A stretch of 63,424 nucleotides of DNA from Echinostoma caproni (taxonomy: Eukaryota > Platyhelminthes > Trematoda > Plagiorchiida > Echinostomatidae), in NCBI GenBank assembly GCA_900618425.1, contig UZAN01040071.1, forward strand, positions 3,960 through 67,383, written 5' to 3'. Made by a program: the position numbers and the translations under genes. This document shows, piece after piece, positions 22,201 to 33,600 of this stretch (positions are counted from its first letter, which is position 1; every line of letters starts with the position of its first letter). Under the pieces are notes generated by a model, which had not been told where the DNA came from, searched no databases, and worked only from the letters and a program-made list of their open reading frames with translations.

Positions 22201-24620
22201 TAGCCTAAATAAACACGAACATGCTAGAAAATAGCGTTCGGTCATTTTGGCCAAATTCGAAGATGTGAAAGAGGAGGGAGCGTAAAATCACTTGGGGGTG
22301 GTGCTCGTATACATTGGCACACTGTTTTGCGTGTGTAGCAATTAAAACATATTTGGAAACAACTAAAGCACTGATGATGACGATGGCGATAACAACAGAC
22401 AAGCATTGGAAATAAAAACAAAAGTATATAGTCCTATTTTTTCTACTCATCCAAGTTAATAATGGAAAAACGACACTCACGGGTGGCTACTATTGTTATC
22501 ACTTTCTCTGGTCTGATCAACTCTGAGATAGATATGCTTAACTATTTTCGGCACGCTAAACCTTGTTCGCCATTTTACCTGCTTAAGTTATTTACTTCAT
22601 TTACTTAAGCATACCCGTTTGTAGCACCGTTTTCGCGCTCACTGTTCTCTAAATTGGTGCTGATGCGACTGAGCAGAAAGTAGGATGCATCCTACGTAAA
22701 ACTAATAAGTGATGGAGGGAACGTGGATAGATCCTCTTTTGAAAAAGTATGTCAAAATGAAGAATCACTCACTTCCCATATTTTGAGAGGATTCTGTTCC
22801 CACTTGAGAAGTGACTTATTATATGTCCGATCGCGTATATGCTATCTAAAATACACTGTTAAACAAAAGTCGAAGCTTTGAAAAAACATCGGGAATTCGG
22901 TCAAGAAGAATGCTCTTGGCTTACCGCGGTTCTCCATTTTCAAGGTTCTTCAAATGAAACGGAACGGAAGCTTTTAATACATATTCCTACTTAAGTACGA
23001 TTTCACACAGATAATCGTTTGTGTTCTCCAGAGGAGATAGTGGAGAGAATGGTGGATTATGCAGATAACTCAGTGAAGTGTATTCCTCTTGTTTGTTAGT
23101 TTTACTGTCTGATAGCTTTTTGGAATTCATCGTTATGAGCCACCTGTAGTTGATAGTTCAGGGAAACTACCATTTTGTGGCGAATCATGCCCCAAAAATC
23201 AATGGAGTAGAATAAGAGAAATGTGAAACATGGACCGACGGGTATTAGTTTTGTTTTGAAGAGTAAAATACATCCCTTTTCGGCCTGACACATAACTGAC
23301 GTATGATAATCATCACTCATTTATTTCTGTTCTATGCAAAATGCTACCGTCGGCGCAGTTCACTTCCAGCTTCAGATTCTCCGTACACGGAGTTTGGATG
23401 TTTGTCATAGGACTATATGTAAAAGTAATATTTCTACTAATTTTTAAAGTCAGATAATCCGATTTTAAGCTTTTAATTTCGTTCATATGAGTTAATGAAA
23501 CAAGCCGTTTGTTAGGAAGCACCCCTCATAAGTTATCTATAAATCACTGCAGGGGAACGTGGAGTGCTGCCGAGTTACAGAAATAAAATGTAAGACTGCA
23601 GTTTGCATTTCATCTGGTTCTCCTAAAAAAATTAACTTTGTGTATGCATTTGAAAGTTAAGATACGATCCTTATAATACTGACAAACCAATGTATCACTC
23701 AAATATTGAACTACACCACTATTTCTGTCGTTTGATAAGCCATCAGTTATTGTTTCGGATTTTGAAATAGCAAAGCATACAGGGAACCCTGTGACTATAT
23801 CTACATTATCCTACAGAACGCTGAGTCTTCTTTGTTTGTTGTGAATTCATACAGACATCAAGTCGCACAGTTCAAAAGTTCTCTTTTTCGAAATACCTTG
23901 AAAAATAAGCTCACGAATACCCAAAAACCTAAGCAATGTTCAAGTTAAACGGCTTTGAATTTGTCGTCCATGAAGTATGATATCGTCACACAGAATAAAT
24001 AAATCATCATTCAGCCCTACAGAACGGTACAATTTTTACTGCTTGTTTTCAGTGCTCATCAACCGAATTCACTGGGCTTGAATACTGAAGCGCAAGAAAT
24101 TCTTAATCCGAAGCGTTCGCCGTCACTCATTTGTCCTGCAGTGGTTCTCGATAGCTTGCCGTACTTCAAAACTAAGTGGTGGCACCCACTTGCCATAGCC
24201 GGTACACAACCTTGACCGCGCCAGGCATCTATAAGTTTTTCTGATACTTGACATTTCAGCAATATTATACCTCAGCCAAGCAGAAAGCGGCATTCACTGA
24301 ATGTGGAATTGAAATGCTTTGGAAGGTTTGTTTGTTGAAAGCGCCCATAAGTATTTTAACTGTTAAGGAAAAATTTAACTCTGCTCAAAATACTCCAATT
24401 ATGACCTCATTTCTGAAGTATACCATCTAACAGGAATTTTCCATGTAGCACTGATTGTGACTTTAGCTATTGAGTTTTCCTGATCTGACCCATCAGTTAA
24501 TCTTGAGAACGCAAGGTAAAATAAATGTGTTCTACTGTGTTTGCCAGGTCAAATTAGTTTCAAGGAGGAATACGAGATTTACCATGTTTTCCAAATAGTT
24601 GTAAGAATAATTTTTTGATA
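16280..24620. other. Long AT-rich noncoding region
   Basis: No supportable gene. Contents are scattered low-complexity DNA, including a CT and TA/GTA microsatellite tract at 21690-21776. Overlapping ORFs around 21100-21940 are driven by this simple sequence and by CA/GT-rich stretches. No recognised transposon domain is present. It is plausible as intron or intergenic DNA. Confidence 0.45.
21690..21776 (+). repeat. Compound CT and TA/GTA microsatellite
   Basis: A CT repeat (21690-21707) is followed by an alternating ATAT/GTAT tract up to about 21776. Confidence 0.85.
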
Positions 24621-24634
24621 AATTCATCTTTATC

Positions 24635-24919
24635 TCAGATAGTTTCACTTCCCACGACATTAATTTTGCTTTCAATCAATTCTGGTATAAAATAGAGAGC
24701 CATTCCCTTCTTCGCTCTTTGAATCTGTGCATGAAGTAATAACCTATCACACCTTAGTGTTACTGGTGGCAAATAGGCAAATGATAAAGTTGTATGCCCT
24801 ATTGCATCGATTCTTTCTAGTAGTATTTTATTGCGTTCCTCCAATACTTTGCATTCCACCCTGCACAATCCAATGTTTGCAACTACGTTGACGACCCTTT
24901 CATTCACAAATGTGGCATC
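24635..24919 (-). CDS. Exon-like ORF, unidentified (possible terminal exon)
   Basis: The minus strand is open from 24919 to a stop at 24635. The upstream edge reads ATATAG followed by GATGCC, a plausible splice acceptor. The predicted peptide (about 94 residues) has ordinary amino-acid composition: an acidic/basic charged stretch with VLEERNKILLERIDAIGH, which could form a helix or coiled coil, then a segment with LLLHAQIQRAKKGMALYF. There is no ATG near the beginning, as expected for an internal or last exon. Codon composition looks more protein-like than the surrounding AT-driven ORFs. I do not recognise the family, and neighbouring exons were not found. Confidence 0.3.
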   Translation of the reverse strand, partial: DATFVNERVVNVVANIGLCRVECKVLEERNKILLERIDAIGHTTLSFAYLPPVTLRCDRLLLHAQIQRAKKGMALYFIPELIESKINVVGSETI

Positions 24920-25261
24920 CTATATCCAGACGATTTTTGCTGTCTTTACTCTGTTTGTTTGTGACCAATCAGCGTCCTGATCTACGAATGGGAACTATCT
25001 ATGCATTACTCTATTTGACAAACGTTCAAAGTACAACTTTATCCGGAGTGCACTTGTCAAATATCGATCATAATAATTTTACATGTACAGGCTAAAAGAA
25101 ATATAATGTAACTCATCATTTAATACTTGGAATTTTTTATTACATTTATGTTTTGTTGTTTTTTTGCTTTTTATGTATATCATGGAATTTAGTAATGTAC
25201 ATTTAACTTTCAGTAAACGGGCAGCGGCCATACAAAGGCTACTTGGAGAGATACAGAAGTG

Positions 25262-25360
25262 GAGAAGATAATGGGTCGTAGCGGGACTCAAACTCACGCT
25301 TTTAAGATCACTATTCTGAAGACCTTAACCACTTGATGACCACCTACCCATCATCGACTG
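25262..25360 (-). repeat. tRNA-derived SINE-like head
   Basis: On the minus strand an A-box region reads GGTCATCAAGTGGTTAAGG (about 25330-25348) and a B-box-like GAGTTTGAGTCCC (about 25282-25294). Spacing is tRNA-like. It is a different subfamily from the copy at 13084. A functional tRNA is unlikely but not excluded. Confidence 0.5.
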
Positions 25361-25364
25361 TACT

Positions 25365-27400
25365 GCTTATGTAATCTTCCTTTCAGATTGAAAAGATTAG
25401 GGTTTCTTTGTGTTAGTTGTAGGCTTCGATTTTATTGTCCATGGCCAGTGGTATATCCTGCAGTGATCTTATCCATAGGTTGTTTGATGCACGAGGAGTG
25501 TCTATCAAGCGATTATCGTATAACTCTGGTCACTGTTTGTACGACGAGATCCTCATAGCTGTCTACTGGGGGAAGATTGTTTTCAAATTATCATAAGGAA
25601 TTGTGTCAAACACGCCCAGTAAATAACCAAGATCAACATCGTCTGATCTTGAGATAAACAGAGTCAATAACTGAGGCCAGTGATGCCGACCGCACAATAT
25701 CTTCATCCACTATGACAACATGTCCGTCGGCTAACAGCGGGAAAAGCGCGATCGGTTTTGGCCGTTTAATGTAAAAGACTAGCAAAACAAGCTTATGAAA
25801 ATCTGTCTTCTTTTCCTTCTTCGTTGAGATAGGATATATAACGTGGGCTCGGAATGGCCCAAGTGAAAGGATGAACATTGTATTCTGCTTTCAGTCAGTG
25901 GGATAAGGTCTTCGTTTTATGCAAAATGTATTCATCTCTCGAGTCCAATTTAATCCCGACTGTGAACAACTTTTCTTACATTTAATTTTGTTCTTTATCT
26001 TCTTTTTTGTTTAAAACATAAATTCATGAAGAATTTATCCATAGGATTGGAGTGGTCAATCAAAGGGTTACTATGTGATAAAAACTGGGCGTAGCTAGGT
26101 GGCCATAATGAAGCTCGAATACACCCTCCGGCCAAGATGATGGAGATCAAAGAGGCTTGATCACCTGATATCAATAATTTAATGTCGAAGTTGTATAATG
26201 TAAGAGTTAAAACCGTATTATTAATGGAGATTATACACAGAGACATGAGTTTTTAGTACGACTATACTAACAATAGATCAAATAATTAAGCTATATTGAA
26301 GGATGCTCAGGCGATACGCATCGGTCTGATTTTTCTCCCAGCATACCACTACCTACGTTTTTCACGTACTAGAAAGGTACGCTAGAGACACTTTTGAACC
26401 AGGATATCTACGGCTCAAAATTACAGTTTAAGGTTCAAGAAGTGTGAAAAAATTCGAGGAACTTGGTTCACTTCAACTAGTTCTACATTTCTTTCTGTAC
26501 AACCAACATGAGTTTGTAGCCCGTGTTCACCACTGGAATAAGGAAGTGCATTGCATATGACAGGAGCTTGAGGAAGTTTAAATAAGAGACGATAAGAAAC
26601 ACGTCATCAGAAAGTGAAAATTCTCACTGCTTCCTTTGTTCTGATATTTGACTAGCAAATTGTGGTGTGCAAAATGGCACTAGCCTGAAGGCTGAACCTG
26701 TCCGCAAGTGACGGGAACTGGGGGAAGAGCTCAGAGATGGGTGGAAACGATCATACTCGTGAGTGCAGGCGAATGCTCCCAAGGGACAATGAAAACAGTC
26801 GTTGCACATGCCCCAGTGAAACATCGTTCGCATTAGGTCATAGGGGAAACAAAATACACTCCTCCTACTCCACAAGTTATGCACTTACAAAAACATGAGC
26901 AGCTGCCGTATGATCCGTGTGTGTGTGTGTGTATTTGTGAGCGAGAGAGCACATCGGATTGCGTAAATCACATTTTATGATTGCATTCCTCTCCAACAAA
27001 AAAGTAGACCCTAGTGTTGTGCTAGTTTATGCGACGAGCACACGCAACGTGAGAATAAAATGTGATCCATTCTGGTTTAATAAACCACAGATAACCAGTC
27101 AGGTCGCACAATCGGTTGTTCTACACCAGTTGACAAAGCTTGCTATGAAGGAGGGGAAGAAGAGAAAAACAAACTTAAAAACAAACAAACTGAAAGCAGA
27201 TGCATTCAAAGTGAACTCATCTGTGCTGATGTTTTCATTTCTTGTCTTGCGTGTTCGGGGCTGTTACACCTCCCCCCCCCCACACACGCATACTAGATGC
27301 CTGGAGAAGGGAAGGATTATTTTGTTGAAATAACGGCATAAAAAACGTTGTTGACATCAGTTCGCATACTTCTTCTGGAATTTCCTTGGATTTCCTCTGT
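25365..27400. other. Noncoding stretch with simple repeats
   Basis: It contains a GT repeat at 26917-26932 and a run of ten C bases at 27272-27281, next to a short CA tract. The 124-codon ORF at 26959-27333 reads through these simple repeats and has no recognisable domain, so it is not called. Confidence 0.4.
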
Positions 27401-27408
27401 GTTTAGCA

Positions 27409-27693
27409 ATGGAAACGGTAGAGGATAATGGAGATTTAGTTCTCTTTACCGCTGATATCCTCAATAAAATTGTGAACAGATTGCAATATTATATCTTTCT
27501 AAATAGCTTAGCATTCAATGTGTTTGTTGTGTTTTATTGTATTGAAGCTTTAGCGAGTTATATAAAAACTTTCAGACAAAACATTAGTTTCGTTTTATCT
27601 AACAGGGGCGTATATATAAAAAGAATAAGCTTTTCTGTCGAAAATAAGAGCGGTAATTGCGTATATCAACTAAACTTTGTTTCTTACAAATAG
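27409..27693 (+). CDS. Short ORF with good start context, unidentified
   Basis: The ATG at 27409 lies in a favourable context (GCAATGG). A pyrimidine-rich stretch ending in TTTAG just before it could be a splice acceptor. The predicted product has 94 residues with an acidic start (METVEDNGD) and a hydrophobic segment around residues 28-50 that might span a membrane. No known family is recognised. It could be a first coding exon, read past its donor site, or a chance ORF. Confidence 0.22.
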   Translation: METVEDNGDLVLFTADILNKIVNRLQYYIFLNSLAFNVFVVFYCIEALASYIKTFRQNISFVLSNRGVYIKRISFSVENKSGNCVYQLNFVSYK

Positions 27694-27849
27694 CAGTATT
27701 GCTATTTTTTGTTTCACTTGAGCTTTAACTGTTTCAGGTATAAGCTATCTGAAATACTACGGAAAGTTTTCAAAATAACCGTTGGAAAATTTGCGAGAGA
27801 GATGTCTCCTTTTTGATCAAAGTCATTGTATGGCATAGTATCAACTAAA

Positions 27850-28535
27850 AGGATATCCGTAAATCAAAAATTAAGCACACTGTTGTAACCAGAACACAGA
27901 TTGTAGGCAAACATGTTTTTGGTGAGTTCCGGCTCAAGAAATTCCAATCACATTTATGTAATAAACCAAGGATAGGGTGCTGTGTTAGGGTCAAACTGTC
28001 AAGGCCAAATAATTACCGCGAACGGGTGAGGTAGGACAAGTTTGTCTTCAGTTGTGTTGTTCTGATAAGAACGGGTTGTGTAAGCGTTGGCAATTGGGGG
28101 CATCACAACGACTGTGTGCTGTTGTCCACTTTGGGTCAGGGAAGTTTGAGTGCCTGAAAATTTGTTTTTCGAGCACACAATTCTAGCTTCAATAAAGGGA
28201 TGATAATTAACACAGCTGATGCTTGCGTTTCAACTCCAGTAGTCTTGGATTGGCGTCTTGGGACTCGGTAAATGGTAGCGAAAGACAAATTATTATCCAC
28301 CACATGGCCAGTCTGGACCGAGTGTGCAACAATCGAAAGGAGATAACCCCGTTCCGTCCGTGTCTAATTCATATGGGTTGATGTTCCTTGATGCGTTTAG
28401 AAGGTTACCTTGAGGTGACACCACAGGTACACTTGCATTGGTACATGAGCATTAACAAAGTCAAGATAGGCAACTTATCGAGAACACGTATGTGATTTTG
28501 GCAGCATTGAACGTTGTCTTAACTGTGGCACTCAG
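27850..28535 (+). repeat. Dispersed repeat R1, copy 2
   Basis: This is the same-orientation copy of 12290-13020. The core 28050-28399 is identical to 12489-12838 over 350 bases, while flanking homology is strongly diverged and carries indels. Relative to copy 1 the downstream part lacks short blocks. Confidence 0.75.
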
Positions 28536-30420
28536 GACTCAAGTGACCCCTTCGGTTGCTAGATTTCCTTTGGATAGAAGTTGAATGACTGGCTACAGAT
28601 ACCTGTTTAGTTCTTTCAGTCCAATTACGATAAATGAACATTTTCAAGTATCCATTTTCTGACAGCATCTTTTGCAAAACTGCTAGTTCTGGTTACGATT
28701 TGCCTTCTGAGTAGATTTCTTGCAATGCACCAAGTTACGCCTGTAGGTGAAAGGTAACAAACTGTGGAAATTAGTGTACTGTCCGTTCTATGTCTCTCTT
28801 CGATGCACTTTCCACTGAATGGATTGATCCAGAGATCTCATTAAATTAAGATAGAGAAATGCAAATTCGTCATCTTTTTTCTCAACTGTAAAGCTTTCTG
28901 TGTATGTGAAATTTATAAAATTTTAGTAAGGCCTCGAGAAGATCCCATTTTTCCTCGGAAACAGAAAATGTCCACGTATCTGCAGTATTGACTAAAATTA
29001 TTGATGACTGTGTTCAGAGGACAATTTTATAATTTTGTCCGTGAATCTGTTCGTGTTGTCCCTGAGCGAGTCACTTTCAAAGGCAACGGGATAAATAAAT
29101 CCTTGCAGTAGGGGGTTAGATGAGAACAGTATGTAGATTGTTACAATTTTTCAGTCAAGAGCCTAACGATGGTCGACGAAATTTCCGATGGGTATGTTCT
29201 AGTAGAAACTCTGATAGATTCAAGTGAAACGCGTAATACGGATTTGATAGAATTCAGCTAATTTCCAAATACTGATTAATAAACTTCATGTCGACAACTA
29301 ATTTCACCTGTGGAAGCTGTAAATTTGTTGTGTTTGATAATCCGATGCTCTCAATACTTTTCAGTAGTTATCCTAGCACAATAACCTTGAAATATATCAA
29401 AAAAGAGTACCACCGATGCCATTATTTTTGTAATGCGGTTTTCTTTTAGTTCTAACATTATGACCTATATAAGCAAATTCTTCGCATGAATAGATACCAT
29501 CCTTCACACTTTCGATTCACTGATAGTCACCGGAAAACCCATTAGGTATATCGCTCTTTGCAAACGTAACTGATAGTTTCATGTATGTTGTTGATAATAA
29601 AAGATGCTTACTGAAGCAGTTTTGCCAAGTGTTTAATAAAATTACCGTTTTCGTCTGAATAAAGCACCCCTTTTTTAGGAAAGTCATAAATTTCAAAAGG
29701 CTTGCCGTTTTGAAAAGAAATGCAAAATTCCGACTGCCGTCGTCCCCATTTGTTAGGATTTCTCTTTCTTTGCACTGATCTTGTTTTCCTCGCGTTTTAG
29801 GATTTCACTTATGTATTGGTAATTTTCATTACAACAATTCCAAGAGGTAATCGGCTGAAACGTCACATTCACGTGTGAATGCTGTTTGAATTGATTTTGT
29901 GTTTGTTATTCAATTTTTTCGAAGACCCTCACTTCAATGCCAAATTCAAAATTTGTGTTACTGATTTGAACATTTTTCCAAACCACGTAAACAAAGTAAA
30001 TATTAACTGATAGGATTCATGAGCTCAATGTAACTTTTTATATTCTATTGTTTGTTTGTTTTTGAACGAGAGTATTCCGTGTGAACATGCGGCAGTGGGG
30101 AACCCAGGATCGATATCGAACAAGGGCTCCTCAATTTCATTTACCTCTAGAATAAGGATGGTGATATTCGTAGACATACCTTCCCCCGGTCAAGATTAAA
30201 CTAATCAATAAAAGTTTCAAACTATTCTCCTTGTATATCTTCAATTCGTTCCAGATAAAACCTATGCAGTACTTAAAAGGAGGCTTAGTGACATATCAAT
30301 TAACTATGGAATGAAAATCGTTATGTATATGAAGATGTCAACAGAAAAACTGCAACACACGATTAATTTGTTTTAACTTTCAAGTAGGTACTATGTCGTA
30401 TATAGAGCAAATGAAGCATG
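28536..30420. other. AT-rich noncoding stretch
   Basis: No ORF of note on either strand and no recognised repeat head. Confidence 0.5.
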
Positions 30421-30429
30421 AACTGTAAA

Positions 30430-30660
30430 GCTGGGAACCACTGTACAAGTGCTTCGACCTGGTTGGGTCTCATTAGTAGTGCTACCCAACTTGGGATCGA
30501 ACCCAGGCTCTCACGTGCAGAACGCAAGCATGTTATTCACTCGGTCACCGGATCAGACTGCTTTTCAGTCTCCTTCTTTGCGAGCTTGTCATGCGGGCAT
30601 CGCACCTCGCTCATCTCAGCACTAGCCTCCAGAGAGCTGATTCAGTTTGAATCAAACCCT
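30430..30660 (-). repeat. tRNA-derived SINE-like repeat with 5' extension
   Basis: On the minus strand the B-box GGTTCGATCCC is at about 30504-30494 and the A-box region GGTGACCGAGTG at about 30550-30539. About 100 bases upstream of the A-box (30551-30660) are also shared, in diverged form, with the copy at 39430-39650, so the repeat unit is larger than a simple tRNA-headed SINE. Confidence 0.7.
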
Positions 30661-30669
30661 CTATTACTT

Positions 30670-33600
30670 TGAAGTTTTAACTTTGTCGGGTAGCATCAAC
30701 ATGGTAAGTTTATGACCACTTAAAGGGTTGAACATGAAACCTAGTGGGCAAAATGCCACTATTTCGGTTATTGGATGTCCAAAAAGCTGATCAAGCTGGT
30801 TCCTCTTATGTAATCATGGAACAGTTGTTTTAAACAGTATTATGAAAATTAATTTAAACTGATGTGATATGGCTTGTATCCGTTGGAAGTGAAAAATCGT
30901 AAAGTCAAGTTGTAGATCAGAATATATCAAACAACTTGCAGATCTGTGAAAATACACCGGTAAAATTTTTGAATCCATTACATGTACAAGGAAATCATCG
31001 AAGTGTTCTAAGTCTCAATATCTATGGTAACCTGAAGCATTTATTATAATAATTTTTAATACTTAAACCTGATAACCTTCAATATCAATTGTAACCACTG
31101 AAAGATGTCTGAACTTGAGGCAAACCACTGGTTTCCTACATAACAAGCAAGACCTTATGAAGCTTTTCGTTTACATCTTTTGCTGTCTCTTGCTGCTTTA
31201 CTCACAAGTGTACCTCATGGTTTTGATCACGTTTTGTCTTGACCGACTCGGAGGCTTTTGATCCCGAGTGAGTTTATTCGATACGTTTAGCGCACTAGAG
31301 AGGATGAAACTGTTTTTGTCGAATTTTCACTGAGAAAGTGCACGATAGCTTGTTCAATCAAACCTTCAGTGACCCTTTCGTTCATGCCCTTCTGGTCTCT
31401 TTAGCTCGCCAGCTTCTCTGTGTGAACATCTTAAACATCAGATGTTTGTATGATTAAAAATCGAATCTAAAGAATGATAAAAAATAAATAAATAATGATA
31501 ATAGTAATATTAAATAATAAATAAATTCTATTACGCTTTTCACCTCACAGAAACCAGCAGGTACCATCAGCTTTCAATGAAGTTCCATACAAACAGGAAG
31601 TCACTGGAATTCCCTACCTTCATCGAACAATGAAAATCCATACTTGTTCCTGATTCATTAGCTCCTGTTTTTTTAATGGATGTAAATTTATATGCCATAT
31701 TTGATGTCATCTGCCTCTGTAAGTTGGATGGGTGATTGGAATTTGAACCTTTGGTGTGGCTTCGTAGCTCAGCTGACCGCGTGTGCACTGTATGAAAGCG
31801 TGGGCGGTGTCATCCGCTCACAAGAATTTTGTAGATACACATTTCCCGCAGGCAGTAACCTTATGTGATGTCTTCGTGTTTCTTTTGCTTTGATCGTGTG
31901 GCCACAAACATGATATCGGATAGCTGTTGAACAGATTTCCAAATATACACTTGCCTATCAGCCAAATGATGCGAGAATCTCTCAGTAATGTGATAGTAAC
32001 CGATTAATTCAGTAATTCATGAAATCCCAGTTTTGGATTGGATAGACCACTGATATATCCATCATGTCGGATGAAAATAGGAAATGAACATCCTGAAAGT
32101 TTGGCAATGTATCAGATTCCTATCATTCCGAGTAACTTATTCTATTCTACAATGGAAACTGGTCATAAGTCGACTGTATAAAATCACAGCTTTGAACGAA
32201 AAACTCGAATTCGTGGCACCTAATAAATTGAGATGTTTGGGAATTATTGAAGTTTCTCTAATAACAGACAGATTATTGGAATGATACGTTAGAGACTAGT
32301 TCACGGTAATTAAAGACGTCTTTCTCGGTGGCACGTACTTTTCTAATTCACGCTGCTCAGCACGTGAGTACCAAGCACTATCTGACACGCTTCAAAGGTG
32401 GACGGTACAAGAACACATGCAAATTATATCATCCCATATCGATGATTGTCGCACTAAGCTATCCTAAACAACATATTTTATTCAAGATACTCCACCGAAT
32501 TGCGAGCATTCGACTGAGATCTATATTCTTCTTTGATTTCATACGCCGTTTCAATAACTCGCTTTTCTTTAGGCTCTGCTGTTATTTTTTGTTATTCAGG
32601 GGATTAGTTGAATATGGACACTCTTAACATGGCCACTGTCTCATGTACGGCTCGGAGCCCTCTTCTATAGCGATATTGTAAACGGAGTCACGCAATTGGT
32701 ATAGTAACGCAAGTGCGCGAGCGCACATGCACACATACACAATCAAATAGACAAACGCACTTTCATCCTGAAGTTTGACTGGATGTGGGGAAAGCATGTA
32801 CCCGAGGATAATATTGTAACCTCCATCAGTCCCGATTTTAATTCACCAATTCACGAGGACAGCAGTAGTAGCAGCAGCAACAGCAGAATTAGAAACAATA
32901 AAAATCAAAGAGCTTACAAATACGAGCAATTTAATGGGTACAAACAAACGTCATGGGTCTAACCCCACCTTGTGAACATGCTATCATGCACGCATACTTA
33001 TGCTATTTTGCATTTATTCCGTCTGATATTATCACAGTTATGCGTACAAATGGAACTATTGTGCGTGCGACGGAGGGCTTTTGATGGTAGATGTTGTTAT
33101 CGTTGTTGATGTTGTCACAATAAAAGTAGTAATAGTAGTAGTAGTATTTATGTCAGCAGATACAAACTAATTTCCATTGCGTGTTCTCGTCTCTTGTCCC
33201 AGTAACGATATGTTTTATCAACGAAGCTAAATGTTTCGGTGGATTTTTGCGACGCCCGTTTTCGAAACTTGTTGTGTGTGTGCTTGTGTGTGCACGCACG
33301 CGTAGGTGAGGACTAATGAAATGAAAGAACCGCCACGCTCCAAATTGGATGAAACAAAGTTTGGACAGTACTGGCCGACCGGAATTTTGCTTTCATTTTT
33401 GCAGCCACACAATTTCGTGAAACGACAGAGTATCAAAATGACTAATTTGTCCGAAACAATAAGCACGCTTCTTTATCATCCTCGCTAGAATGAACTGTAG
33501 CCCAGGTGTTCCGGGAAACGCAACCAGTGTTACGCAAGGAAAATAACCAAAAAAGGCGGTACGCGAAGAATAATGTGAATCTGTGGGTTTTGTAAAGGAA

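Noticed and set aside
12290..28535. A single 16-kb LTR retrotransposon bounded by the two R1 copies
   Set aside because: The 350-bp cores are identical and in direct orientation, but no gag, protease, RT or integrase lies between them and the adjoining flanks are themselves homologous, so they are separate repeat copies.
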